64,000 nt of DNA from Planctomycetaceae bacterium (GCA_002724245.1 PBOG01000195.1:58904-122903), one strand, 5' to 3'. Positions 27,803 to 36,988 are shown, counted from the stretch's first letter. Notes: generated by a model not told the origin, from the letters alone. Numbers and translations: made by a program.

Positions 27803-29206
27803 CTAGATCATCAATGAAGTCAAGGGTTTACCTTCACTTAGACGCATGGGGCGATCGTTCTGATCTAGGATCTCATGTTCCGGATCCAAGCCCAGCAGAT
27901 GGTAAATCGTTGCGGTCAGGTCGGCCGGGGAGACTGGGTCGCTCTCCGGATAGGCACCGATTTTGTCTGAGCTGCCGTAGACTTGTCCGCCGCGAATGCC
28001 GCCGCCAAACAGGAGCACTGAGAAGCAGTGTGGCCAGTGTTCACGGCCCTGCGTTTTGAGGGTAATACGGGGGGTGCGGCCGAACTCGCCGGCCACGACG
28101 ACCAGCGTTTCTTCCAGCTGTCCTCGGTTTTCCAGATCGGTGATCAACGCTTCCAAGGCCTGATCAAAAGGCGGTATGAGGTCGTCGGCAAGCGCTTCGC
28201 AATTATCCCAGTGGCTATCCCAGGCATACCCTTTTTTGCCTTGTGTCCGCAGCCAGGTTGCTTGCGCCAGGCGAGTTCCGGCGTCGATCATCCGTCGAGA
28301 CAGCAGGACAGATTGGCCAAACAAATTGCGCCCGTACCTTTCCCGTTCAGCGGCATCAGCGGTGGACAAGTCAACCGCCTGCCGTACGGCTTCGCTGCTG
28401 ACGACATCGAGCGCCCGGCTTTGGTTTTGTGTGAGGCTGCGCGCCAGGGAGTTGTTTTCCAGGAATGTGACCTGATTGTTGACTTGCTCGATCAATCGCG
28501 TGCGACGTCGCAGGACGTCCGTTGGACGATTTGCCACCAAGGGTAGATGGTCGAGCTTGAAATTGTCATCGTTGGGATTGCCGCCGGTTTGTAGTGGGTC
28601 GTATTTGCCGCCCAGGCGACCGCCTGATTGACCAGCGCGTCTGCCGCTACCGGCGTCGAGGCGGCGCGGAGCCAACACAAAAGGAACCATCGGGCCGGGA
28701 CCCGGGTCAACCTTGGACAAGGCGGCGCCGAGGTGTGGATGGTCGGTGCGGTTGCCGAAGTTGGCATCGCCTTCGCTGCCATCGTAGTCGTAGCCCGTGA
28801 ACATAATGTAGCCACCACCCGCATGACCGCTCCACTTGTGTGTCATCGATCGGATTACCGTGGCGCGATCCATCAGCCTGGCCGATCGCGGCAGGTGTTC
28901 GGTGATCCGTTGGCCCGGTAAGGAGGTGCCAATCGTTTGAAAATCACCACGGACGTCAGAGGGCGCATGGGGCTTGGGATCGAAGGTGTCGTGGTGGGAC
29001 ATGCCACCGGAGAGAAACAGGACGATACAGTTCTTGGCTTTGCCAAAACTGGCAGGTTTCGATGCGTTTGAGGCTTTGGCCGAAGTGGGTCTGGACAGCA
29101 GGCCAGGGAGGCTCAAGCCAGACAGTCCCAGACCTCCAATACGCAGCATCTCACGTCGGGCGAGCTCTTCACCGGGCTTGGCCGCGGGGCCATACAGGTT
29201 CAACAT
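27803..29206 (-). CDS. DUF1501 domain-containing protein
   Basis: The 467-residue protein has the DUF1501 (sulfatase-fold-like) family layout: an N-terminal LARREMLRIGGLGLSGLSLP leader (twin-arginine-like but with RRE), CIVLFLSGGMSHHDTFDPKP, MDRATVIRSMTHKWSGHAGG, VVAGEFGRTPRITLKTQGREHWP and the C-terminal DLTATIYHLLGLDPEHEI. Such proteins are abundant in planctomycetes, usually paired with DUF1549/DUF1553 cytochrome-like genes, but here the gene is alone. Function is not established; an exported hydrolase-like role is inferred from the fold. The start has a purine-rich AAGGAAAG ribosome binding site. Confidence 0.93.
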   Translation of the reverse strand: MLNLYGPAAKPGEELARREMLRIGGLGLSGLSLPGLLSRPTSAKASNASKPASFGKAKNCIVLFLSGGMSHHDTFDPKPHAPSDVRGDFQTIGTSLPGQRITEHLPRSARLMDRATVIRSMTHKWSGHAGGGYIMFTGYDYDGSEGDANFGNRTDHPHLGAALSKVDPGPGPMVPFVLAPRRLDAGSGRRAGQSGGRLGGKYDPLQTGGNPNDDNFKLDHLPLVANRPTDVLRRRTRLIEQVNNQVTFLENNSLARSLTQNQSRALDVVSSEAVRQAVDLSTADAAERERYGRNLFGQSVLLSRRMIDAGTRLAQATWLRTQGKKGYAWDSHWDNCEALADDLIPPFDQALEALITDLENRGQLEETLVVVAGEFGRTPRITLKTQGREHWPHCFSVLLFGGGIRGGQVYGSSDKIGAYPESDPVSPADLTATIYHLLGLDPEHEILDQNDRPMRLSEGKPLTSLMI

Positions 29207-29516
29207 CTTGCTTTCCTTGCGAAACCGTTTTCAGTGCCAGAACGGGGGACGTTTCGTGCAGCCAAACAGGCCGGATTCTGGGCCAAGTGACGTATTCACA
29301 CAATACATGAAACCGGACCCGCGCTCAAGACGCATCAATATTTACTGATATAACGGGTGGGCTGTTGGTCGCCGAGGGCGGCTGTCGTTATCATCGGCAC
29401 ATCCGGTGTGGTCTCTGCATCGAGTCGCGAAACGGCGGTATTGGGTAGTTTTTCACGGGCAAACGGCCGCAGTCCCACCTGCCCGATCACGCGTCTGGGG
29501 ACGAAAAGTGGCTGCC
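29207..29516. other. Divergent intergenic region, no gene seen
   Basis: About 310 bases separate the DUF1501 gene (minus) from the metallophosphoesterase gene (plus). It should hold both promoters. I see one candidate for the minus strand (listed separately) and only a lone TATAAC (29349-29354) without a -35 for the plus strand. Confidence 0.5.
29300..29328 (-). promoter_or_regulatory. Candidate promoter for the DUF1501 gene
   Basis: Minus-strand TTGAGC (29328-29323) and TATTGT (29305-29300) are separated by 17 bases. Each matches the sigma-70 consensus at four of six positions. The predicted leader is about 90 bases. Confidence 0.4.
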
Positions 29517-30314
29517 ATGCAGATCGTCTGGCTCACCGACATCCATCTGAATGGCGTTACTGATGAGGTAACCGACGATCTGCTGACAGCGGTTGCTGCG
29601 CACCGTCCGGCGGGTGTGCTGATCGGGGGCGACATTGCGGAGGCGCCTGATGTACGTGAGTATCTGTTACGAATTGCCGCCGGCTTGGATTGTCCTGTCT
29701 ATTTTGTCCTGGGAAACCACGATTACTATTTCGGATCGGTCCAACATGTCCGCCAAGAGGTCAGTCGGTTATGTCAGTGTCATCCACAGCTAACGTATTT
29801 GACGGATGCGCAGCCAGTGCAGTTGTCAGAGTGTAGCGCTTTGGTCGGCCACGACGGTTGGGCCGATGGTCGGTGCGGTGATTACCACAATTCGCGCGTT
29901 GTCATGAGCGATCACCGGTTGATTACAGAACTTGCGGGTACAGAAGCGGAGACTCGTTTGTCCTTATTGCAGAAATTAGCGGGAGAGGCTGCAGACCATA
30001 TCCGCCGAGTACTGCCGCAGGCTCTAACGCGTGCACAAGAGGTTCTCTTGTTGACCCATGTGCCGCCCTTCCGCGAAGCCTGCTGGCACGAAGGGAATAT
30101 TGCGGATGACCAGTGGGCGCCCCATTTCAGCAGCCAGGTGATGGGTGAGACGATTGTTGACATTATGCGTTCACGACCGACGCAACGGTTGACAGTGCTG
30201 TGCGGACATACACATAGTTCCGGAGAGTTTGTGCCCATTCCCAACGTCCGGGTTGTCACCGGGGCAGCCGAGTACGGTTGCCCCGGCATTTGTCGTGTCC
30301 TGACAGTCTCTTGA
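29517..30314 (+). CDS. Calcineurin-like metallophosphoesterase
   Basis: The 265-residue protein shows all five blocks of the dinuclear-metal phosphoesterase fold: LTDIHLNG (DxH), LIGGDIAE (GD), VLGNHDYYFG (GNHD), LLTHVPPF and LCGHTHSSGEF (GHxH). The start is the ATG at 29517; the track start at 29406 adds 37 residues before the first beta strand. It has no signal peptide and is probably cytoplasmic. The substrate (nucleotide, lipid or protein phosphate) is not predictable. It lies 158 bases before the next plus-strand gene, with no obvious shared role. Confidence 0.93.
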   Translation: MQIVWLTDIHLNGVTDEVTDDLLTAVAAHRPAGVLIGGDIAEAPDVREYLLRIAAGLDCPVYFVLGNHDYYFGSVQHVRQEVSRLCQCHPQLTYLTDAQPVQLSECSALVGHDGWADGRCGDYHNSRVVMSDHRLITELAGTEAETRLSLLQKLAGEAADHIRRVLPQALTRAQEVLLLTHVPPFREACWHEGNIADDQWAPHFSSQVMGETIVDIMRSRPTQRLTVLCGHTHSSGEFVPIPNVRVVTGAAEYGCPGICRVLTVS

Positions 30315-30472
30315 GCGGGTTTCACCGCGGGTGCTGCGTCGGCGGCCTCTGGTACGCGCAGGCGGTTTCGGCTGTTAGGATAACAGGCCAATTATGTTTG
30401 CTGCAGCAGATTGTTCGTTTGCGCACTTTGCCCTTTATCTTCGGCCCTTTTTCTTCGTCGGGAGTTGCTACT

Positions 30473-31636
30473 ATGGCAACCACGCAGACTGAATTTGAAG
30501 TATTACAAACTGAGTTGGCGGCGGGTGGTGTCCCGGCAGTACTGGAACGTCTGGTCGAGCAGCTCCGTGCCAAGAGTCGCTATCACGAGTTGTTTGAAGC
30601 ACTCAAGATGAAGGTGCGTCTGGAGATTGGGTTACCCGTGCAGTACGACGAGTCGGGTGACGAGTTGGACGAAGCAACTCGCCTCAAGCTGGAAGAAGGG
30701 CTTGTTGACGCCTGTCGCGAAGTAGGCATGTTGATGATTCGAGATGGTGCCATTCGCGAGGCGTGGATGTATCTGCGGCCCGTGGGCGATCGCGCTGCCG
30801 CTGCTGCTGCACTCGCGGAAGTTGAGTCCACCGATGAGAACCTGGACGAAATGGTAGAAGTCTGCCTGCACGAAGGTGTTGATCCGGCTCGCGGATTCCG
30901 GCTGGTGTTGGACCACTATGGAACCTGTAATGCCATTACCACTTTTGAAGCCACATTGCAGCAGCGGACTCCCGCAGAACAACGGCATACGGCGGGTATG
31001 CTGGTCGAACATTTACATGGTGAGTTGTTGGCTTCGGTGAAAGCCGACATTGCGCAAAATGAGGGCGCTGAACCGGAGGCCCAGACACTGCGCGAGCTCG
31101 TGTCAGACCGTGACTGGCTGTTTGGCGAACACCGGTACCATTTGGACACCACGCACTTGGCGTCCACCGTTCGTTTTGCGCGATTGTTGGAGGATGAACA
31201 GCAACTGCGTTTGGCGCTTGACATGACTGAATACGGACGCCGCTTGAGCGACCAATTCCAGTACGAAGGAGACGAGCCGTTTACGGACATCTATCCCAGT
31301 CACGCGCTGTTTTATCAGGCGGTGTTAGGGGAGAACCTGGAAGAGGCGTTGGAGTTTTTTCGGCAGAAAGCCGAGACGGTAGATGCGTATGAATACGGTC
31401 GCTCTGCGATTGAAATTTACATTGATTTGTTGGCTCGTTTGGGACGCCTGGATGAGGCAATCGAGGCGACGATTCAGTACAGTTCCCCTGATGCGCAGCC
31501 GATCGGCCATGCACCAAGTCTCTTGGAGTTGAGCGATAAGGCGGGAAATTACGACCGTCTGCTCGACCATTGTCGTGACCACGATGACCTGCTGGGATTT
31601 GCCACGGGCCTCGTTCGAGGACAGCCTGAGGCATAA
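30473..31636 (+). CDS. Hypothetical protein, helical-repeat (TPR-like)
   Basis: The 387-residue acidic protein has no signal peptide or membrane helix. It is almost all alpha-helical, with TPR-like helix pairs (AWMYLRPVGDRAAAAAALAE, LGENLEEALEFFRQKAETV, LARLGRLDEAIEATIQYSS). The start is the ATG at 30473 (MATTQTEFEVLQTELAAGG); the longer track ORF adds 65 residues of non-coding-like sequence. I do not recognise the family and no catalytic motif is visible. It stands between a metallophosphoesterase gene and the convergent ribD. Confidence 0.8.
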   Translation: MATTQTEFEVLQTELAAGGVPAVLERLVEQLRAKSRYHELFEALKMKVRLEIGLPVQYDESGDELDEATRLKLEEGLVDACREVGMLMIRDGAIREAWMYLRPVGDRAAAAAALAEVESTDENLDEMVEVCLHEGVDPARGFRLVLDHYGTCNAITTFEATLQQRTPAEQRHTAGMLVEHLHGELLASVKADIAQNEGAEPEAQTLRELVSDRDWLFGEHRYHLDTTHLASTVRFARLLEDEQQLRLALDMTEYGRRLSDQFQYEGDEPFTDIYPSHALFYQAVLGENLEEALEFFRQKAETVDAYEYGRSAIEIYIDLLARLGRLDEAIEATIQYSSPDAQPIGHAPSLLELSDKAGNYDRLLDHCRDHDDLLGFATGLVRGQPEA

Positions 31637-31657
31637 TGCTGGTGAGTTGATCGTGTT

Positions 31658-32836
31658 TCAGTGTTGGCCAGCTGTGTGGTCGTCGGGTTGGGCAGCGAAG
31701 GAATCAGCTCCAGCGATATGGTCGTAGCGGTCTCTGGATGCGGTCCGCCCGTGCAGATAATAGTCTTCACCGAGTGGCTCGCAGGACAGGTCGTGTAATG
31801 GGATGCCCGCGTCGACATGCGCGGATCCGGTGCCTGCGACGGCGGAGATGGCGTCAGTGCCGCCGACCAGTCGGGGTGCCAGGAAAAGATGGAGTTCGTC
31901 GATTGATTGGCTGTCCACGAGGCTCCCCAACACCTGGGCTCCGCCTTCAACCAAAACATGGGTCATGTCGCGTTGGCCCAGTATCTGCCAGAGTTGCTGC
32001 AGGCGTTGGATCGGGTTGGGGTCGGCCAATTGCAGCACTTCGCAGCCAGCACTTGTCAACTGCTTCACCCGCTCGGAGTCTGCGGCGGGCCCGGTAGCCA
32101 CTAGTAGAGGGGTTTCCCGCGCCGTCTGTACGAGTTGACTTTCCAGTGGCAAGCAGGCACGCGAGTCGAGCACCACTCGTGTTGCGATACGTGGCCCCGC
32201 GGGTCGCGCCGTGAGAAGTGGGTCATCGGTAATCGCGGTTTGTCGCCCCACGACGATGGCGTCCATCCGTCCCCGCAGTTGGTGCACGCGCTGCCGTGAT
32301 GCGGGTCCGGAAATCCATTGACTGTGGCCAGTACGCGTGGCGATCTTCCCGTCTAGACTCATGGCCCACTTGGCATGAATCCACGGCTCGCCGGTTGTCA
32401 ACCGTTTGATGTAAGGCGCGTTCAGATGACGCGCCTGTGCGGCTAGCAATCCTACTTCGACGGTGATCCCCGCCGCCTTCAGTTCCGCGATGCCCTGTCG
32501 GTTCACTTGCGGGAATGGATCGGATTGGGCGATCACAACGCGGGTGATGCCGGCGGCCTGGACTGCCTGGGTGCAGGGGGGCGTTTGGCCATGATGGCAG
32601 CAGGGTTCCAGGGTTACGTAGAGAGTGCCCCCGGCCGCCTCCGCGCCCGCTGCACGCAACGCGTTGATTTCTGCATGGGCCTGTCCGTAGTGTTCATGCC
32701 AGCCCTCGCCGACTACTTGCCCGTTACGTGTCACCACGCAACCGACTAGCGGATTGGGTTCGGCAGTTCCCTGACCACGCGCCGCCAGGTCCAGGGCCCG
32801 TGACATAAAGTCGAGATCGGTGTCGGTGTCCGCCAT
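31658..32836 (-). CDS. ribD: Riboflavin biosynthesis protein RibD (deaminase/reductase)
   Basis: The 392-residue bifunctional enzyme deaminates diaminohydroxyphosphoribosylaminopyrimidine and then reduces the ribosyl group, the second and third steps of riboflavin synthesis. The N-terminal deaminase has HAEINALRAAG (His and catalytic Glu) and TLEPCCHHGQTPPC (zinc Cys). The C-terminal reductase has AKWAMSLDGKIATRTGHSQW, DAIVVGRQTAITDDPLLTAR and VLVEGGAQVLGSL. The length fits the family, with a hydrophilic tail of about 20 residues after the reductase fold. No other rib gene is in the window. Confidence 0.97.
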   Translation of the reverse strand: MADTDTDLDFMSRALDLAARGQGTAEPNPLVGCVVTRNGQVVGEGWHEHYGQAHAEINALRAAGAEAAGGTLYVTLEPCCHHGQTPPCTQAVQAAGITRVVIAQSDPFPQVNRQGIAELKAAGITVEVGLLAAQARHLNAPYIKRLTTGEPWIHAKWAMSLDGKIATRTGHSQWISGPASRQRVHQLRGRMDAIVVGRQTAITDDPLLTARPAGPRIATRVVLDSRACLPLESQLVQTARETPLLVATGPAADSERVKQLTSAGCEVLQLADPNPIQRLQQLWQILGQRDMTHVLVEGGAQVLGSLVDSQSIDELHLFLAPRLVGGTDAISAVAGTGSAHVDAGIPLHDLSCEPLGEDYYLHGRTASRDRYDHIAGADSFAAQPDDHTAGQH

Positions 32837-33033
32837 GGCAGCAACTCGTGAATCTGCGACGTGAAGGACTTGGGGGCACAGATTCTGGTGCCGGAATCTG
32901 TTTCAGTCTGGAGCAACCTGTCTTTGACCGCTTGCCGGGTCCGGGTCCTTTGCCAATGCAAATCTGGGTTTCCGGGTTTGACAGGCCAGCGAACGCCCGC
33001 CAGGACACCGACTGTCCGGGGCGGTTGTGCCGG

Positions 33034-35199
33034 CTAATCCATACCGGGGACCCAGAGTTTTGATTCTTTGGGTTTCTGTGTGCTGTCGGAGGTGGCTCTA
33101 TCGGAATCTGGAGTCCAGAGTGTTTGCGATTCGTCTGCTTGTGCTGGGGCAGTCGCGACGGGGGTTGCCAGCCCTGCCGGATTGGGCATGGCTTGACTGC
33201 CTTGTGGCAGCATTCCGTACGATTCCAGAATCTTGTAGAGATTCTCCGAGACTCCAGGTTCTTCCAGGTGGTGTGTGCGAACTTGTTCAAAGATCTGTTG
33301 GGCCAGTTCCGATTCTCTCCGTACGATTCGCAGAGAGAGCTCATTGAGCAGCCAGGTGGCGGGAGAATTTTCTGCCGCCACAGCCGCGTCTCGCGCCAAA
33401 TGGAGATACTCGACGGCCTGGTCGCTACTGCCAGAGAGATTCGCCAGCATTCCGTAGACTTGTGCTTTATCAAGTTCCCCGGTGTTTTCAAAGTTGTCGC
33501 GGCGAATCAGCTCCAGGCCGGCTTGCCGGGCAGCCCGGCTGGCTTGTCGTGTCGCGGCCAGCTGCAGTGAGGCGAGTAGTTGGTCCTCGCTCAACTCGGT
33601 AAACGGAAGCCGACAAATCCGGACGATCGAAAGCTCTTCCAGTTTGAGTCCGTCAAGCTCGAGTACGTCGGCCTCCGGTAAATCCAGATTGCGACGCAGT
33701 TCGTTGAAATCCAGTTCCCATTGGTTTTGTTCGGCGGCCAGTTCCAGCAACAAGACGGCTGCCAGCAAACGCACCTGATAGCTGGCGTCACCGGTGACGT
33801 CACGTGGTGTTTTGTCGTCTAAAATGCTGAGTGACGTTGCGGGCCACTTCTGGAACATCATTTCACGTCGCTGCTCATCCATCAGTGTTTGTTGCACATC
33901 ACGCGGCGTATCGTCTGGCATTCGCCAGTTCCAGGAGAGCGCTTGACGAATTGCTGAAACGCTACCGACGGTTTCCTGGCTGCCGTCCGAGCCTTTTTCG
34001 TCACCCAGTTTGGATTCCAGCAGGTCACAAGCTGCTGAAAAACCATCGTCTTTGACAGTGACGAATTCGATTCGCGCGTCACGGTCGGTCTCTTTGCCGA
34101 ACAAGTAGGCCACACCGACCATGTTGGGAACGGTTTCGCGTGTCAGGTCCACACCAGATTTGGGTAGGGATCGATCGAGCAATCCAAATACGTGACGCGG
34201 CGGAGGGCCATCATCGGTTTCTCCGTCAGGTGGATCGAAGGGGATCCGCGTCAGCTGGTCATCGGACAGAAAACGCTCCGACAGTTGCGAGGCGTCCGTG
34301 ACTGTCCAGGTCAAGCGAATCTCGTCGAGTTGCTGTCGATTCGTTTCGACATCCAATAACTGGGCGAGGGCTTCTGCTTCCAGACGTTCATCGAGTTCCA
34401 GCGACTCTAAAGCGGCAAACCTCCGCCAGGCAGCGATGGTTGCTGGCAGGTTACCCAGATAGCCACGAGCGATCGCCAGGTTCTTGAGTACCGCTCGTTG
34501 TTGGGGAACCTTGTCGTCGAGAGAACTCAATTGTTCCACCGCAAGTCGCCAGCGTCCACGCGACCAGCAGCGGATGGCGGCAGCAAATTCGCCTTGCCAG
34601 GCGACGTCTTCTGGGCACGGTAGTGGGTCGAGGCTGTCTCTGAGTAGTAAGGGGATTTTCGGGTCGCGATGAAGTCCCGCGACGAGCGAGGCGAGTTCTT
34701 CGTTGGCACCCTGACTGGCGGCGTTAGCAAACATCAGATGTCCGCGGGCCCCCAGGAGATCACCTGTTTGCAGCAGCGCTCGTCCGGTCGAGACAAGTGC
34801 GCCAAACAACTCGACGGGCATGTCGCCTTCCAGGTGCTCCAAGGCAAGTTGCACTTGGCTGACCGCGTCGGTGACCTTGTCTTCCAGCAGCGTCAGTTCA
34901 GCTCCCAGGGCAAGCGAAGCCGGATTTTCGGGAGCGGCCTGCAGGAGACCGTCGACGGTCGCACGGGCGTCGTCCAGTTCGTCGCGGCTGATCTGAATGA
35001 CCGCTTTCAAATGCAGCAGACAGGGAAGTTGTGGGTTTTTCTTGAGCAGCTGGTTGAGTTGTCCCAACGCTGCGACCCGCTGTTTGCCCTCCAAGGCGCG
35101 TTGGACTTTGTCCAATTCCTGAATGATATTCCGCGAGCAGCAGAACTTGACTTTCTTGCCGCTGCCACAGGGACAGAGTGAGTAGGCGTCCAGAGCCAT
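33034..35199 (-). CDS. SEC-C motif protein with helical repeats
   Basis: The 721-residue protein opens with a SEC-C zinc motif, YSLCPCGSGKKVKFCCSR (about residues 6-23), immediately after the ATG at 35199, where the track ORF adds 71 unrelated residues. SEC-C modules bind zinc and occur at the C-terminus of SecA; at an N-terminus they mark assorted proteins. The remainder is TPR-like (ALGQLNQLLKKNPQLPCLLHL, RAVLKNLAIARGYLGNLPAT), with a middle part of unclear fold and an Asp/Ser/Lys-rich C-terminal tail. Function is unknown; a chaperone- or ribosome-linked scaffold is a guess from the domain mix. Confidence 0.85.
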   Translation of the reverse strand: MALDAYSLCPCGSGKKVKFCCSRNIIQELDKVQRALEGKQRVAALGQLNQLLKKNPQLPCLLHLKAVIQISRDELDDARATVDGLLQAAPENPASLALGAELTLLEDKVTDAVSQVQLALEHLEGDMPVELFGALVSTGRALLQTGDLLGARGHLMFANAASQGANEELASLVAGLHRDPKIPLLLRDSLDPLPCPEDVAWQGEFAAAIRCWSRGRWRLAVEQLSSLDDKVPQQRAVLKNLAIARGYLGNLPATIAAWRRFAALESLELDERLEAEALAQLLDVETNRQQLDEIRLTWTVTDASQLSERFLSDDQLTRIPFDPPDGETDDGPPPRHVFGLLDRSLPKSGVDLTRETVPNMVGVAYLFGKETDRDARIEFVTVKDDGFSAACDLLESKLGDEKGSDGSQETVGSVSAIRQALSWNWRMPDDTPRDVQQTLMDEQRREMMFQKWPATSLSILDDKTPRDVTGDASYQVRLLAAVLLLELAAEQNQWELDFNELRRNLDLPEADVLELDGLKLEELSIVRICRLPFTELSEDQLLASLQLAATRQASRAARQAGLELIRRDNFENTGELDKAQVYGMLANLSGSSDQAVEYLHLARDAAVAAENSPATWLLNELSLRIVRRESELAQQIFEQVRTHHLEEPGVSENLYKILESYGMLPQGSQAMPNPAGLATPVATAPAQADESQTLWTPDSDRATSDSTQKPKESKLWVPGMD

Positions 35200-35216
35200 A
35201 GAAGGTGCCCTTCCCC

Positions 35217-35247
35217 TCGACAATGACGGTTTGATTTGAAGTAAAAC
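35217..35247 (+). promoter_or_regulatory. Candidate promoter for an orphan plus-strand RNA
   Basis: TCGACA (35217-35222) matches the -35 consensus at five of six positions and TAAAAC (35242-35247) matches the -10 at four of six. The spacer is 19 bases, longer than ideal. It would start transcription near 35254, at the first base-paired element of the candidate RNA. Confidence 0.35.
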
Positions 35248-35251
35248 AGGC

Positions 35252-35367
35252 TGTCGCGAAAGCGATTGCATCCTAGCAAACCGCTTCCGCGTTGACGAGC
35301 GGGTGCCCCTGTGCAAGAGAACGGGGAACGCGTCGCAGTTCCTGGAACTGGCAACGACGCGTTTTTT
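35252..35367 (+). ncRNA. Candidate small structured RNA (no known family)
   Basis: In the 423-base gap between the divergent SEC-C and antiporter genes, a run of plus-strand hairpins ends in a strong terminator. The elements are TCGC-GAAA-GCGA (a GNRA-closed stem, 35253-35264), CCGCT...AGCGG, CCCC...GGGG, and the terminator at 35327-35367. No ORF fits and no gene on the plus strand lies upstream for more than 3.5 kb, so the terminator must serve a short local transcript or attenuate a leader of the antiporter mRNA. It does not match the conserved sequences I know for SRP RNA, 5S rRNA, tmRNA, RNase P RNA or the yybP-ykoY riboswitch. Confidence 0.45.
35327..35367 (+). terminator. Strong intrinsic terminator, orphan
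   Basis: AACGCGTCG and CGACGCGTT form a perfect 9-bp outer stem, closed by an inner perfect stem CAGTTCC-T-GGAACTG with a GCAA bulge, followed by six T. The T-run is on the plus strand only, which sets its direction. No coding gene precedes it on that strand. Confidence 0.7.
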
Positions 35368-35622
35368 CCGGCAAACCAGGGTTCGGGTTGGCAGTGGTTC
35401 GCGGATCGACAAAGTGGCTGGATTTGGCCCCGCGCGACCAGGCCTGCCGTCAGGGGCAAGGCGGGCAAAGGGAACTGCGCACCGTAGAAGTCCGAGTGTG
35501 ACTGCCAGATGACATGGTCGTCAGATGGCATTGCAGGCCAGGCCGATTCCGGCACAGGTAAGTGGGTGGTAAGATTCAGGTGCTGATTTCACTCGTTCCG
35601 GTTTTCCTGGTTAGGGTTGTCC

Positions 35623-36885
35623 ATGTCATTCCGCGCGGTTGTGGTCTGTTGTTTACTGGTGCTGGGGTGGTCGGTGTTTTCAGCTGCCCCGATGACAGCG
35701 TTGTTGCGCGGTGCTCAGGAATCTCCGGCAGAGTCAACTGGGAACTCCACCGAATCTAGTGCCCCGGCGACCAGTGATGCGGACGCGGACGAGCCGGCCG
35801 CAGGTGCCCCGAGTGCTGATGCGGAGAGCACCGAGTCATTGGATCCGCAGGAGTGGATCCGTGCGTGGCTCAGTCCGAAAGGAAATTTGGTACTGCTGGC
35901 AGTCTTGATTGTGAGTATTGCGGTACTGGGGAAATCGGCGGATTGGCTGGTCGACCTGGCGGTCGGTTTGTCGCTGCGACTGGGACTCCCACGGGTGATT
36001 GTCGGTGCCACGATTGTCAGTTTGGGCACCACGGCGCCGGAAGCTGCCGTTTCGGTGCTGGCTGCGATCAATGGTTCGCCCGGGCTGGCTATGGGGAATG
36101 CCGTCGGTTCGATCATTTGCGATACAGGCCTGATTCTAGGGCTGGCTTGTTTGTTGAAGCCGCTTCCTTTTACGCGGTCGGTAGTCAATCGACAGGGCTG
36201 GGTCCAGTTTGGTTGTGGAGTCCTGTTGGTCGCTCTGAGTATTCCCTGGGACGATCCCTTGAATATGTTCCGTGAGGGTGGGGGTGGCACCTTGTCTCGG
36301 TCAGCTGGATTTGTGCTGGTAGCACTGTTGTTGATCTATATGGTCTGGTCGGTTCGATTAGCGCGTGGCGAGGCGGCGACGGCCGAGGAAGAGATCGAAA
36401 GCGACGAGCGACCAGTGATCCTGGTGCTGGTTGCCTTGCTTGCCGCGGTGGCCCTGGTCGTTGCCAGTTCGATGTTCTTGATTGGATCTGCGACCCTGCT
36501 CGCCGAACGCTTTGGGGTGCCTGAGAGCGTGATTGCCGCCACCATGGTGGCGTTTGGCACCTCGCTGCCGGAACTCTGTATCGCCATGGCGGCGGTTCGC
36601 AAGAACCAAGGGGAATTGGCGGTCGGGAACATTGTCGGCGCGGACATTCTCAACGTCTTGTTTGTGGCGGGCCTGTCTGCCGCAGTGACCCCGGCGGGTT
36701 TGCGGGCAGAGTATCATTTTTTCCAGATGCAGTTTCCAGCGATGTTGTTCATTCTGCTGGTCTTTCGATGTGGGATCTGGCAGGCGTCTGATGATCGCTT
36801 GAAACGTCCCTTTGGGGTCGTCTTGTTGTCGACGTACCTGGCGGTCACTTTCTTGTCGTATTTCCTGGGTGTCCAGATGCACTAG
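35623..36885 (+). CDS. Calcium/sodium antiporter family protein
   Basis: The 420-residue protein is a CaCA-superfamily cation exchanger (YrbG/CaxA type). Both alpha repeats are clear: ATIVSLGTTAPEAAVSVLAA with GNAVGSIICDTGLILGL (about residues 130-175), and ATMVAFGTSLPELCIAMAAV with GNIVGADILNVLFVAGL (about residues 305-350). The Glu in each G-T-x-x-P-E is the cation ligand. Unusually the protein begins with a signal-peptide-like segment and an acidic low-complexity spacer of about 60 residues before the first core helix. The ATG at 35623 was used because the track start at 35617 is a TTG two codons earlier. A terminator-like hairpin follows. Confidence 0.93.
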   Translation: MSFRAVVVCCLLVLGWSVFSAAPMTALLRGAQESPAESTGNSTESSAPATSDADADEPAAGAPSADAESTESLDPQEWIRAWLSPKGNLVLLAVLIVSIAVLGKSADWLVDLAVGLSLRLGLPRVIVGATIVSLGTTAPEAAVSVLAAINGSPGLAMGNAVGSIICDTGLILGLACLLKPLPFTRSVVNRQGWVQFGCGVLLVALSIPWDDPLNMFREGGGGTLSRSAGFVLVALLLIYMVWSVRLARGEAATAEEEIESDERPVILVLVALLAAVALVVASSMFLIGSATLLAERFGVPESVIAATMVAFGTSLPELCIAMAAVRKNQGELAVGNIVGADILNVLFVAGLSAAVTPAGLRAEYHFFQMQFPAMLFILLVFRCGIWQASDDRLKRPFGVVLLSTYLAVTFLSYFLGVQMH

Positions 36886-36911
36886 TCTGACATTCCTGCC
36901 GGTTCACTATG

Positions 36912-36952
36912 GAAGCCGGAATCCGGGTTGACTGGTCAGGCTTCTTTGTTTT
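36912..36952 (+). terminator. Terminator-like hairpin after the antiporter gene
   Basis: GAAGCC (36912-36917) pairs with GGCTTC (36939-36944) over a 21-base loop and is followed by TTTGTTTT. It begins 27 bases after the antiporter stop and ends 36 bases before the methyltransferase start. The long loop makes it a moderate candidate. Confidence 0.45.
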
Positions 36953-36988
36953 CGATCGGTGGACAGTTTCGGTCGGAAGGACGATCTG

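Noticed and set aside
29406-29516. Upstream extension of the metallophosphoesterase
   Set aside because: The fold starts with VWLTDIHLNG right after the ATG at 29517; the 37 extra residues do not resemble the family.
35200-35412. N-terminal extension of the SEC-C protein
   Set aside because: Its 71 residues are basic and unstructured in appearance and overlap the candidate RNA; SEC-C begins directly after the ATG at 35199.
35370-35622. Possible yybP-ykoY or other known riboswitch before the antiporter
   Set aside because: The conserved core sequences could not be found; only the upstream terminator and hairpins are reported, as an unassigned element.
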